From Zoogloea sp041917255 (GTDB lineage Bacteria > Pseudomonadota > Gammaproteobacteria > Burkholderiales > Rhodocyclaceae), in the NCBI GenBank assembly GCA_041917255.1, contig JAYRYA010000026.1:1-64000 (forward strand): a stretch of DNA of 64,000 nt. The letters run 5' to 3'. A program made the position numbers and the translations under genes. This document shows positions 50,505-59,633 of this stretch, piece after piece. The notes below the pieces were generated by a model. It saw nothing but the letters and a program-made list of their open reading frames with translations. It was not told where the DNA came from and did no database searches. Within the stretch, counting starts at the first letter, position 1. The number at the start of each line of letters is the position of its first letter.

Positions 50505-51485
50505 GTGGATGTCGCAACGAGATCGGCCCGATGTGCTCCCGTGACGTCTGTGGCAGTGCGTCGTCCGGCTCCAGGCGGAACGGCGTCACGCTGCGCCCAC
50601 AGTGAAGTTGACGTTGAAGTTGCCCCCATCCCGTGGACAGGTTGTGACGAGGTCGCCCAGGTGGTGTGCATGAAGACGCGCGGGCAACTGACCGGCCTGG
50701 AGCTGCCGGGCCAGAAGAACGTGCTCGCCAAGGCCGGCGTGCAGGTCACCGTTGAGGCCGAGGGGGATATCGATGGCGAGGCCTACAAGCGCCTGCAGAA
50801 CGAAAAGATGCTGAACCTGTACCTCGATCGCCGCCCGGGCAAGAAGATCCTCCTCAAGCAGTTTCCGGCGATCCGGGACCAATGGGAGAAGGGTATCGAC
50901 CTCTTCAAGTTCGAGAAGCGACTGGTGCTGAGCCTGGAGCCGGACCTGAAGCGCGCCCCGTGCAACCCGCGGATGATCGACGTGGCGAGCCGTCAGCGGC
51001 CCCACATCAGCCTCGATACGCGGCCGTGGGCCAGCGTCGAGTAATTCGACTCGGCCCGCGCCACGCTCGATGCGTGGCGGGGCAAGCGCTGCCTGAAGAC
51101 GATGACGGACTGGCGGTCGCTCGATGAGGCGATCCAGCTGGGCCTGATCCGCTCCCGGCTACGTGCCGAGGGAAAGGCGACGCTCAATGTCGTCGAGGGC
51201 AAGCCCCTCAGCGACATGCTGCGCCGGGCCTTCCTGCGGGCGTATGCCCATGAAGACCTCGGGCTGACCAGGACCTACAACTACCCGGCGCTGGCGCGCT
51301 GGCTGACCGATCTGGGGTATCCGACCAAGGTATCCGAGCCGCGCAGTGCCAAGTCGCAGAAGGTGGTGCTGGGCTGCGTGCTACGTACCCAGGACGTCAT
51401 GGCGCTGTTTGCGCTGCTGCGAGAAGAGTTTCCGGGGGCGGAACTGGGGGCCTTGCTGGCCGACGTGGGAGAGGCCGGTGAGTAA
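50505..51485 (+). pseudogene. Interrupted gene of unknown function (in-frame TAA at 51042-51044)
   Basis: One reading frame is coding-like on both sides of a single stop codon. Before it are EAYKRLQNEKMLNLYLDRRP and DLFKFEKRLVLSLEPDLKRA, ending RPWASVE. After TAA it continues without break as FDSARATLDAWRGKRCLKTM, ending in EEFPGAELGALLADVGEAGE. A GAA-to-TAA change would explain the interruption. The 5' end is uncertain: codons before about 50590 look less coding-like. The downstream piece could be reinitiated at ATG 51102 (127 codons) as a separate protein. The family is not recognised; a phage or mobile-element protein is possible. Confidence 0.6.
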
Positions 51486-51610
51486 GACTTTAGGTTGCGC
51501 CGCAGGGGAGGTGGCCCAGAATCTTCTGCAATAGAGGTGAAGGCGTCCGTCTATCTCCACTAAAATATTCGTCGAACATCAACAAGCAAGCGGCGAGCTT
51601 AGAAGAAGCG

Positions 51611-54391
51611 ATGACTCCGGAGTCTCTGGCCAGAATCGAGATCGACAGTCGGCTGGAGAAGGCTGGCTGGATCGTGCAGGATCTGAAGAAGCTCGACCTG
51701 TCGGCGGGTTTGGGCATCGCAGTACGTGAGTACCCCACCGATACCGGGCCTGCGGATTACGTGTTGTTCATTGCCCGTAACGCGGTGGGCGTGATCGAAG
51801 CCAAGCGGGACAGCGCCGGCGAAAACCTGACCGCCACCGAGACCCAGACCGAGCGCTACGCCAGCGCCCGGCTCAAGTGGCGCAAGGGTGACACCCCCTT
51901 GCGCTTTCTGTTCGAGGCCACCGGCCAGATCATCCGCTTCACCGACGGCGCCGACCCGGCCCCGAGATCCCGCGAAATCTTCCACTTCTTCAAGCCCGAA
52001 ACCCTGGCCACCTGGCTGGCGCAGCCGGACACCCTGCGCGCGAGGCTTGCCGGGCAGATGCCACCGCTGCCCGAAGAGAGCCTGCGCGACTGCCAGATCA
52101 GCGCCGTCACCGGGCTGGAGAGGTCGCTGGCGCGGGGCAAGCCCCGGGCTCTGGTGCATATGGCAACCGGCGCAGGCAAGACCTTTACCGCCATCACCTC
52201 GGTCTATCGCCTGCTCAAGTTCGGCGGTGCGAAGCGCATTTTGTTTCTGGTGGATACCCGCAACCTCGGCAAGCAGGCCCACCAGGAATTCATGGCCTAC
52301 ACGCCGCCCGACGATGGCCGCAAGTTCACCGAGCTCTACAACGTGCAGCGGCTCGCCTCGCCCAGCATCGATCCGCATTCGCAGGTGTGCATCAGCACCA
52401 TCCAGCGCATGTACTCCATCCTTAGCGGCGAGCCGATCGACGAATCGGCCGAGGATGTCTCGCTCAACGAAGTCCAGCAAACCGCAAAGCAGGAAAAGCT
52501 CGTCCGCTACAACCCGGCCGTGCCGGTCGAGACCTTCGACTTCATCATCATCGACGAGTGCCACCGCAGCATCTACAACCTGTGGAAGCAGGTGCTCGAC
52601 TACTTCGACGCCAGCCTGATCGGCCTTACCGCCACCCCCGACAAGCGCACCTTCGGCTTCTTCAACGAGAACATCGTCGCCGAATACACCTACGAGCAAT
52701 CCGTCGCCGATGGCGTCAACGTCGGCTATGACGTCTACACCATCGAAACCGAGATCACCCAGAAAGGCGCCGCGCTGAAAGCCCGGGAATGGGTGGACCA
52801 CCGTGACCGCCAGACCCGCAAGCGGCGCTGGGCCCAGACCGAGGACGACACCGCCTACACCGGCAAGGAGCTCGACAAGTCGGTGGTCAACCCCAGCCAG
52901 ATCCGCCAGGTGATCCAGGCCATGAAGACCGCCGTCGAGACGCAGATCTTTCCGGCCCGCAAGGAGACGCCCAAGACGCTCATCTTTGCCAAGACCGACA
53001 GCCACGCCGACGACATCATCAACATCGTTCGAGAGGTGTATGACCAGGGGAATGCCTTCTGCAAGAAGGTCACCTACCGCGCCGAGGAAGACGCCGACAG
53101 CGTGCTCGCCAGCTTCCGCAACGATTACAACCCACGCATCGCCGTGACCGTGGACATGATCGCCACCGGCACCGACGTGAAGCCGCTGGAAGTGCTGCTG
53201 TTCATGCGCGACGTGCGCAGCCGGGGCTACTACGAACAGATGAAAGGCCGCGGCGTGCGCAGCCTCGATGGTGACAGCCTCAAGCGCGTCAGCAACAGCG
53301 CGGACGGCGCCAAGACCCGCTTCGTGCTGATCGACGCCGTAGGCGTCGAAAAATCCCTCAAGACCGAAAGCCGGCCGCTGGAAAAGAAGCCCGGCCTGCC
53401 GCTCAAGGACCTGCTGCAAGGCGTGGCCATGGGCAGCCGCGACGACGACACCGTGCTCTCCCTTGCCAACCGGCTGGTACGCCTTGCCAAGCAGCTCGAC
53501 GCCAAAGCCCAGGCTCGCATCGAGCAAGCCAGCGGCGGCATTCCGGTGGGTGAACTCGGCAAGTGCCTGATCGCCGCGCTCGACCCGGACGCCGTCGTAC
53601 AGGCCGCGCTGGCCACCGCCAGGGCCGCAGGCATCACCCGCAGCGAGGACACCCTGCTGCCCGAGGAGATCGAGGCGGCCCGCGCCGAACGCGTGGCCGC
53701 CGCCTGCGCGCCCTTCGACAAGCCCGAACTGCGCGACGAGATCGAGAACGCCCGCCGCGAGCGCGAGCAGCTCATCGACCACATCAACACCGATCAGGTG
53801 GTCTTCTCGGGCTTTGCCGAGCAAGCCGAGGAAGAGGCCAGGGCCGTGATCCAGGGCTTTGCCGACTACATCAAGCAGCACAAGGACGAGATCGCCGCAC
53901 TGGATTTCTTCTACCAGCAGCCTTACCAGCGTCGGGCGCTGAGCTTCGAGATGATCGAAGAACTCCACGCCCACCTCGCCCGGCCGCCGCTGATGCTCAC
54001 CACCGAGCGCCTGTGGAACGCCTACGCCCGCGTGCACGCCAGCCAGGTGAAGGGCTTGAACAGCAAGCGCCAGCTCACCGACCTGGTCTCGCTGCTGCGC
54101 TTTGCGCTGGGGCTGGACGGCGAACTCAAGCCCTTCGCCGACGAGGTGGATAAACGCTTCCAGGCCTGGATCTTCCGGCACAATGCGCGCCGCGCCACGG
54201 CCTTCACGCCCGAGCAGACCGAATGGCTGCGCCTGATGAAGGACCACATCGCCAGCGCCTGCGCCATCCACCGGGATGACTTCGACTACGCGGAGCTGGC
54301 CGACAAGGGCGGGCTGCAGAAGGCCTGGGGGCTGTTTGGCGAGGAACTGGATACGTTGATGGATGAGATGAATGCGGAGTTGGTGGCGTGA
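51611..54391 (+). CDS. hsdR: Type I restriction enzyme R subunit HsdR
   Basis: A 926-residue motor-nuclease subunit. The N-terminal PD-(D/E)xK nuclease is visible as GPADYVLFIARNAVGVIEAK. The SF2 translocase has Walker A ATGAGKTFTA (from residue 185), DEAH-type box FIIIDECHRS, LIGLTATPDKR, and motif VI-like region MKGRGVRSLDGDS. The C-terminal helical domain contacts the methylase. Length and motifs fit type I R subunits (EcoKI/EcoAI group). It overlaps hsdS by 4 bases. It cuts DNA at distance from unmethylated target sites. Confidence 0.96.
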   Translation: MTPESLARIEIDSRLEKAGWIVQDLKKLDLSAGLGIAVREYPTDTGPADYVLFIARNAVGVIEAKRDSAGENLTATETQTERYASARLKWRKGDTPLRFLFEATGQIIRFTDGADPAPRSREIFHFFKPETLATWLAQPDTLRARLAGQMPPLPEESLRDCQISAVTGLERSLARGKPRALVHMATGAGKTFTAITSVYRLLKFGGAKRILFLVDTRNLGKQAHQEFMAYTPPDDGRKFTELYNVQRLASPSIDPHSQVCISTIQRMYSILSGEPIDESAEDVSLNEVQQTAKQEKLVRYNPAVPVETFDFIIIDECHRSIYNLWKQVLDYFDASLIGLTATPDKRTFGFFNENIVAEYTYEQSVADGVNVGYDVYTIETEITQKGAALKAREWVDHRDRQTRKRRWAQTEDDTAYTGKELDKSVVNPSQIRQVIQAMKTAVETQIFPARKETPKTLIFAKTDSHADDIINIVREVYDQGNAFCKKVTYRAEEDADSVLASFRNDYNPRIAVTVDMIATGTDVKPLEVLLFMRDVRSRGYYEQMKGRGVRSLDGDSLKRVSNSADGAKTRFVLIDAVGVEKSLKTESRPLEKKPGLPLKDLLQGVAMGSRDDDTVLSLANRLVRLAKQLDAKAQARIEQASGGIPVGELGKCLIAALDPDAVVQAALATARAAGITRSEDTLLPEEIEAARAERVAAACAPFDKPELRDEIENARREREQLIDHINTDQVVFSGFAEQAEEEARAVIQGFADYIKQHKDEIAALDFFYQQPYQRRALSFEMIEELHAHLARPPLMLTTERLWNAYARVHASQVKGLNSKRQLTDLVSLLRFALGLDGELKPFADEVDKRFQAWIFRHNARRATAFTPEQTEWLRLMKDHIASACAIHRDDFDYAELADKGGLQKAWGLFGEELDTLMDEMNAELVA

Positions 54392-55929
54392 AGGAATTGC
54401 CTGAGGGGTGGGCCGGGACCACGCTGTCTAATGTTGTCGCCCTTAAGACGGGACCGTTCGGCAGCTCTCTGCACCAGTCGGACTACGTGACGAACGGAGT
54501 ACCACTGGTTAATCCGATGCACATTGTCAGTGGTCGAATCAAACCTACTGCCTATGTAACTGTGACTTCGGAAACAGTTGAGCGCCTGAAAGAGTTCTGC
54601 TTACTTGAGGGTGACCTCGTGCTGGCCCGACGAGGGGAAATGGGTCGATGCGCGGTGGTTCAGTCTAATGAAGCCGGTTGGCTTTGCGGCACAGGTTCAC
54701 TCATTGTTCGCCCGGAAAAGCGTTTGCTGAATGCCCACTTTCTGCAGAGCTATTTATCGATTAGCACCTCGGTCAAGTACCTGCAGGCTGCATCCGTCGG
54801 CTCGACGATGGCGAACCTAAATCAGCAGCATCTGCTGAGCATGAATCTTTTATTGCCCCCCTTAAGCGAACAAACCCGCATCGTCGCCAAGCTCGACGAG
54901 CTGTTCTCCGATCTCGACGCCGGGGTGGTCGAGCTCAAGGCGGCGCAGAAGAAGCTCGGGCAATACCGACAATCCCTGCTGAAAGCTGCCGTTTCCGGCG
55001 ACCTCACCGCCGAATGGCGCCAGCGGAATCGCCCCGCCGAGACCGGCGCGCAACTGCTGGAGCGCATCCTCGCCGAACGCCGCGCCCGCTGGGAAGCCCG
55101 GCAGCTCGCGAAGTTCGAGGCGCAAGGCAAGGCCCCGCCGAAGGACTGGCGGAAGAAATACCCCGAGCCGGCGCGGCCGGATACCGCTGAGCTGCCGGAA
55201 TTGCCGGAGGGGTGGGTGTGGGCGAGTGTGGAGCAGCTCGCGTCAATCGGTACGGGAGTGACACCGCTGCGCTCGAAGGCAATTTTCTTCGAGGGTGGCG
55301 AAGTCCCCTGGGTCACAAGTGGTGCCCTCAACCAGGAGATGGTTTCAGTAGCTTCCGACTTCGTGACACCAACTGCGGTCAAGGAATGTCGTCTCGACCT
55401 TTACCCCGCTGGAACGTTGCTGGTCGCTATGTATGGGGAAGGTAAAACTAGGGGAAAGTGCTCTGAGCTTGCGATCCCCGCAACGATCAACCAGGCGATA
55501 GCAGCAATAGTCTTGGAAGGCTATGCGCTGGAATGTAAGGCGCACCTCAAGTCCTTCTTGTTGAAAAGTTACGAAGACATGCGAAAGCATGCTTCTGGTG
55601 GGGTTCAGCCGAATTTGAATCTGCAGATTATTAAGACTGTAGCGGTGCCGTTGCCACCGGTAAAAGAGCAACAAAGCATTCAGTCATTGCTCTCGGTTCA
55701 TCTTGAGGCCGCCCGTGAGCAGCTGGCAGCGACCGAGACTGCCCTCCACCAATCCTCCGCCCAACGCCAGAACATCCTCCGCGCTGCCTTCGCCGGCCAG
55801 CTTGTGCCGCAGGACCCCAACGACGAACCCGCCAGCATGCTGCTCGAACGCATCCGCGACCAGCGGGGCGCACAAGCCGGTGCGAAGAAACCTCGCGGAC
55901 GCAAGGCGAAAGAAACCTCCCATGCGTGA
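54388..55929 (+). CDS. hsdS: Type I restriction-modification specificity subunit HsdS
   Basis: A 513-residue subunit with two target-recognition domains (about residues 1-165 and 270-425), each followed by a conserved helical spacer: LSEQTRIVAKLDELFSDLDA, then VKEQQSIQSLLSVHLEAARE. The region between has YRQSLLKAAVSGDLTAEWRQ. It starts with GTG overlapping the hsdR stop (GTGA). The two TRD-coding segments (54420-54860 and 55230-55660) are clearly AT-richer than the spacers, the usual mark of TRD exchange. Target sequence unknown. Confidence 0.95.
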   Translation: MKELPEGWAGTTLSNVVALKTGPFGSSLHQSDYVTNGVPLVNPMHIVSGRIKPTAYVTVTSETVERLKEFCLLEGDLVLARRGEMGRCAVVQSNEAGWLCGTGSLIVRPEKRLLNAHFLQSYLSISTSVKYLQAASVGSTMANLNQQHLLSMNLLLPPLSEQTRIVAKLDELFSDLDAGVVELKAAQKKLGQYRQSLLKAAVSGDLTAEWRQRNRPAETGAQLLERILAERRARWEARQLAKFEAQGKAPPKDWRKKYPEPARPDTAELPELPEGWVWASVEQLASIGTGVTPLRSKAIFFEGGEVPWVTSGALNQEMVSVASDFVTPTAVKECRLDLYPAGTLLVAMYGEGKTRGKCSELAIPATINQAIAAIVLEGYALECKAHLKSFLLKSYEDMRKHASGGVQPNLNLQIIKTVAVPLPPVKEQQSIQSLLSVHLEAAREQLAATETALHQSSAQRQNILRAAFAGQLVPQDPNDEPASMLLERIRDQRGAQAGAKKPRGRKAKETSHA

Positions 55930-57379
55930 CGAACAGTATTGGGCCAGCCTGGCTCACGAACTGTGTTCCCTGCCCCGCGAAACGGGCTGGCTGGAGTTCA
56001 AGCACAACAATGCGGAGCCGCAGGAGATAGGCGAGTACATCTCGGCGCTGGCCAACACCGCGGCATTGGAGGGCAAGGCCCATGCCTATCTGCTCTGGGG
56101 CGTGGATGATGCGACGCATCAGGCGATCGGCACGACTTTCGAACCTGCTTGCAAACGTATCGGCAACGAAGAACTGGAGAGCTGGCTGCTGCGTCAGCTG
56201 GCCCCGAAAATTGGCTTTCACTTTGTCCGGCTGGAACTGGATGGGTTGCCGTTGGTGCTGCTGGAGATTGATTGCGCGTACCGACACCCCGTGCAGTTCG
56301 GCGGGGCCGAGTTCATCCGCATCGGTTCCTACAAGAAGCGCCTGAAAGACTTCCAGGAAAAAGAGCGTGAGCTCTGGCGCGTGCTCGATGCCACGCCCTT
56401 CGAGCGCTTGCCGGCCGTGGAAAAGCTGAGCGCGGATGATGTGCTGAAGCGGCTGGATTACCCGGGCTACTTTGACCTGATTGACCGCCCCTTGCCTGAT
56501 GGCCGGGCTGCCATTCTGGATGCCCTTGCCGCCGACCGGTTGATCGAGCCCGCTGGTGGTGGCTACTGGAATGTGATGAATCTCGGCGCAATCCTGCTGG
56601 CCAAGCAGTTGTCGGATTTCGGGCGACTTCAGCGCAAGGCCGTGCGTGTGATTGTTTACAAGGGTAAAGGCCGCGTGGAGACCTTGCGGGAGCAGACGGG
56701 CACCAAAGGCTATGCGGCTGGATTCGAGGGGCTGATCGGCTTCATCAATGGACTTCTTCCGGTCAATGAAGTGATCGGGCAAGCGCTACGCAAGGCGGTT
56801 CCGGTGTATCCGGAGCTGGCAATTCGGGAGCTGGTTGCCAATGCACTGATCCATCAGGATTTCTCCATCACTGGCAGCGGTCCCATGGTGGAGATCTTTG
56901 ATGACCGGATGGAGATCACCAACCCGGGCCTGCCCCTGGTGGACACCGCCCGGATGCTGGATAGTCCGCCGCGCTCCCGCAATGAGGCACTGGCTTCGCT
57001 GATGCGGCGCATGGGTATCTGTGAAGAGCGTGGCAGCGGTGTGGACAAGGTGGTGTCCCAGGCGGAGTTTTACCAGCTGCCTGCACCGGCCTTCGAAGTG
57101 GTGGGCGACTCGACCCGCAGCACCTTGTTCGCACCTCGCAGCCTGACGCAGATGGATCAGGCGGATCGTGTCCGCGCCGTGTATCTGCACGCCTGCCTGC
57201 GATATGTGCAGCGGGAATTCATGACCAATAGCTCCCTGCGGGAACGCTTCGGCATCGATACGAAGAACAGCGCCACCGCCTCTCGCCTCATCAAGGAGGC
57301 TTTGGGTGCGGGAATGGTCCGTCTGCACGACCCCGACGCGGCACCCAAGCTTAGGCGTTACGTGCCGAGTTGGGCGTGA
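55922..57379 (+). CDS. ATP-binding protein, AlbA_2/Schlafen-like domain
   Basis: A 485-residue protein with an N-terminal AlbA_2 (Schlafen-core-like) domain (LPRETGWLEFKHNNAEPQEI, EYISALANTAALEGKAHAYL, LLWGVDDATHQAIG). A GHKL-type ATPase-like domain (YPELAIRELVANALIHQDFS, RMEITNPGLPLV, ICEERGSGVDKVV) and a C-terminal winged-helix-like part follow. It overlaps hsdS by 8 bases and lies between hsdS and hsdM. Such proteins often accompany type I RM loci, where they may regulate transcription or act as a second defence module. Its exact role is not known. Confidence 0.88.
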   Translation: MRDEQYWASLAHELCSLPRETGWLEFKHNNAEPQEIGEYISALANTAALEGKAHAYLLWGVDDATHQAIGTTFEPACKRIGNEELESWLLRQLAPKIGFHFVRLELDGLPLVLLEIDCAYRHPVQFGGAEFIRIGSYKKRLKDFQEKERELWRVLDATPFERLPAVEKLSADDVLKRLDYPGYFDLIDRPLPDGRAAILDALAADRLIEPAGGGYWNVMNLGAILLAKQLSDFGRLQRKAVRVIVYKGKGRVETLREQTGTKGYAAGFEGLIGFINGLLPVNEVIGQALRKAVPVYPELAIRELVANALIHQDFSITGSGPMVEIFDDRMEITNPGLPLVDTARMLDSPPRSRNEALASLMRRMGICEERGSGVDKVVSQAEFYQLPAPAFEVVGDSTRSTLFAPRSLTQMDQADRVRAVYLHACLRYVQREFMTNSSLRERFGIDTKNSATASRLIKEALGAGMVRLHDPDAAPKLRRYVPSWA

Positions 57380-57381
57380 TT

Positions 57382-57486
57382 TACTTGATGGGTACTTGAC
57401 GGAACGCCCGGCACTTGTCGTACAAGAAAATAAACCCATTAAAAAACAATGCGGTGCGGAGAGAGCGCTACTTGATGGGTATTTGA
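57382..57486. repeat. Paired 18-bp direct repeats in the hsdM leader
   Basis: TACTTGATGGGTACTTGA at 57382-57399 is repeated with one mismatch at 57469-57486. The AT-rich spacer between contains AAAATAAACCC and ATTAAAAAACAA. This 130-base gap separates the ATP-binding protein gene from hsdM and could hold the hsdM promoter and an operator. Confidence 0.75.
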
Positions 57487-57511
57487 TGCCCGCCGCAACG
57501 GAACGCTGAAG

Positions 57512-59035
57512 ATGAACACCTCCTCCCTCATCCAGAAAGTCTGGAACTTCTGCCACACCCTGCGCGACGATGGGGTGGGCTATGGCGACTATCTGGAGCA
57601 GCTCACCTACCTGCTGTTCCTCAAGCTCGCCCATGAATACGCGCAGGAACCCTACAAGCGCGACACCCGCATCCCCGCGGGCTACGACTGGGCGAGCCTG
57701 CGCGGCAAGACCGGCGAGCCGCTGGAGGCCCACTATCTGGCGATCCTGCACAAGCTGGGCACGGAGTCGGGCATGCTGGGTGCGATCTTCTTCAAGGCTC
57801 AGAACAAGATCCAGGACCCGGCCAAGCTGGCACGCCTGGTGCAGATGATCGATGCCGAGAACTGGATCGGGCTGGATGCCGATACCAAGGGCGACCTCTA
57901 CGAGGGCCTGCTGCAGAAGAACGCGGAAGACACCAAGAGCGGCGCCGGGCAGTACTTCACGCCCCGGGCGATCATTCAGGCGATGGTGGCCTGCGTCCGC
58001 CCCCAGCCGGAAAAGACCATTGCCGACCCGGCCTGCGGCACGGGTGGGTTCTTCCTGACGGCCAACGAGTGGCTGTCGGGTTCCGGGCAATGGCTGAAGG
58101 ATAACGCCGAGTGGCTGCACCGGGACCTGCTGAAGCTCAACCCAAGGCAGGCGCGCTTCCTGCGTGACAAGACCTTCCACGGTAACGAGATCGTGCCCAA
58201 CACGCGCCGCCTGTGCCTGATGAACCTGTTTCTGCACAACATCGGTGAGTTGGACGGCGAACCCTCGGTGGAGCGCGCGGATGCGCTGATCGCCGAGCCG
58301 AAGATCAGGGTGGATTACGTGCTGGCAAACCCGCCCTTCGGCAAGAAGAGCAGCATGACCATCACCAACGAGGAGGGCGAGGAAGATCGCGATGCGCTCA
58401 CCTACGAGCGGCAGGACTTCTGGCAGACGACGTCCAACAAGCAGCTCAACTTTCTGCAGCACATCGTGAGCATGCTCAAGGTGGATGGCAAGGCCGCGGT
58501 GGTGTTGCCCGACAACGTGCTCTTCGAAGGCGGCGCCGGCGAGAAGATCCGCCGCAAGCTGCTGGAGAACTGCGATGTGCACACCATTCTGCGGCTGCCC
58601 ACCGGCATCTTCTACGCCCAGGGCGTGAAGGCCAACGTGGTGTTCTTCGACAACGCGCCGAAGGATGGGCGGGCGCATACGAAAGGTGTGTGGTTCTACG
58701 ACCTGCGCACGAACAAGCACTTCACCCTCAAGACCCGCCAGTTGAGGCTCGACGACCTGAAGGATTTCGTCGTTTGCTACAACCCCGAAAACCGGCATGC
58801 GCGCAAGGAAACAGAGCGCTTCAAGTTCTTTTCTTACGATGAGCTGGTCGCCCGTGACAAGGCGAGCCTGGACATCTTCTGGCTGAAGGATGACAGCCTG
58901 GAAAACCTGGACGACCTGCCACCTCCGGATGTATTGCAGCAGGAGATCATCGAGCACCTGGAGGCTGCGCTGGCTGCATTTCGTGATGTGGCATCCGGGC
59001 TACCTGGCTTTACGCGGACTGACGGCGGGAAGTGA
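57512..59035 (+). CDS. hsdM: Type I restriction-modification methyltransferase HsdM
   Basis: A 507-residue N6-adenine methyltransferase. The N-terminal helical HsdM_N has MNTSSLIQKVWNFCHTLRDD. SAM motif I is TIADPACGTGGFFLTANEWL, the catalytic NPPF is in VDYVLANPPFGKKSS, and YFTP appears in GAGQYFTPRAII. Two copies combine with HsdS to modify and with HsdR to restrict. In this island hsdM is last, separated from the other subunits by the ATP-binding gene and its own leader with paired repeats, so it may be expressed first and independently. A strong terminator follows. Confidence 0.96.
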   Translation: MNTSSLIQKVWNFCHTLRDDGVGYGDYLEQLTYLLFLKLAHEYAQEPYKRDTRIPAGYDWASLRGKTGEPLEAHYLAILHKLGTESGMLGAIFFKAQNKIQDPAKLARLVQMIDAENWIGLDADTKGDLYEGLLQKNAEDTKSGAGQYFTPRAIIQAMVACVRPQPEKTIADPACGTGGFFLTANEWLSGSGQWLKDNAEWLHRDLLKLNPRQARFLRDKTFHGNEIVPNTRRLCLMNLFLHNIGELDGEPSVERADALIAEPKIRVDYVLANPPFGKKSSMTITNEEGEEDRDALTYERQDFWQTTSNKQLNFLQHIVSMLKVDGKAAVVLPDNVLFEGGAGEKIRRKLLENCDVHTILRLPTGIFYAQGVKANVVFFDNAPKDGRAHTKGVWFYDLRTNKHFTLKTRQLRLDDLKDFVVCYNPENRHARKETERFKFFSYDELVARDKASLDIFWLKDDSLENLDDLPPPDVLQQEIIEHLEAALAAFRDVASGLPGFTRTDGGK

Positions 59036-59106
59036 ATACTGTGGTGCGCCAGCAATCGGTCTTGATGTGACCTGACCGAACCCTACCCACCTCCGACCAG
59101 ATATCA

Positions 59107-59192
59107 ACCAGACAACAAAAAGGCCAACCTCTTCAGGTTGGCCTTTTTGCTTGCAGATCAACGACCTGCCGGAATCCGATGTGGAGCGGGCG
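59107..59192. repeat. Right direct repeat bounding the restriction-modification island
   Basis: This segment is the second copy of 49354-49439; the last 47 bp are identical (59146-59192). The repeat contains the intact hairpin at 59117-59148. One frame through the identical part reads LQINDLPESDVERA and then runs to a stop near 59226, so the repeat may derive from the end of a gene. Confidence 0.9.
59117..59148. terminator. Rho-independent terminator after hsdM (bidirectional)
   Basis: A perfect 14-bp stem AAAAAGGCCAACCT/AGGTTGGCCTTTTT surrounds a CTTC loop, with the A-tract on one side and the T-tract on the other, so it can act in both directions. It is part of the direct repeat; the left copy of the hairpin (about 49364-49395) has lost pairing. 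Confidence 0.9.
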
Positions 59193-59372
59193 ATGGAAAC
59201 AGAACACCGCACCCAACCCATTGATTAAAAACAGATTCTTTCTGTTCGTCCAATGGAACAAGACCGTATTATGTACCGCCCCGTCCTTCTTCGGCAAGTA
59301 AAGCTGTCTGCAGACATCTTCTGACGGCTACCTACTGCCACCAAGGCTCGGCCTCCGTGCGTCTTCCCCACG

Positions 59373-59633
59373 ATGCTCGATGCCCGATGGGCAGAGCCAT
59401 GGTCCGTTCGTTCGGATGCCCTCCCTCTGAAATTCTTGACGCAGTCCCCGCACGCACGTCATTTGACCTATTTCACAGCCCTGATCGAGCAGCGCAGTAT
59501 GGTCGAGGCGCAGTGGCAGGTCGCATGCCGGTCCCCTGAAGAGTGGCCTGCGAAACATGTATTGCTTGCAAGCCTGGGGATCGATCCAACCATGGCTACA
59601 CCCGTACTCTGGGATACACTCGAAGCCTCATGA
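59373..59633 (+). CDS. Small protein of unknown function
   Basis: An 86-codon frame in a lower-GC segment. It begins MLDARWAEPWSVRSDALPLK and ends IDPTMATPVLWDTLEAS, with balanced residue use and coding-like hydrophobic pattern. The frame is open only from about 59325, so it may be a remnant of a longer gene. No clear ribosome-binding site is visible. The family is not recognised; it may be part of the integrative element's edge. Confidence 0.4.
   Translation: MLDARWAEPWSVRSDALPLKFLTQSPHARHLTYFTALIEQRSMVEAQWQVACRSPEEWPAKHVLLASLGIDPTMATPVLWDTLEAS

Noticed and set aside
51599..54271. 890-codon open frame on the minus strand opposite hsdR
   Set aside because: Antisense shadow of a high-GC gene; composition is repetitive and hsdR motifs on the plus strand are decisive.
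56786..58957. 723-codon open frame on the minus strand opposite the AlbA gene and hsdM
   Set aside because: Antisense shadow; it spans the intergenic gap only because stops are rare in that frame.
49354..59192. Prophage
   Set aside because: No capsid, portal, terminase, tail, lysis or integrase genes lie between the repeats.
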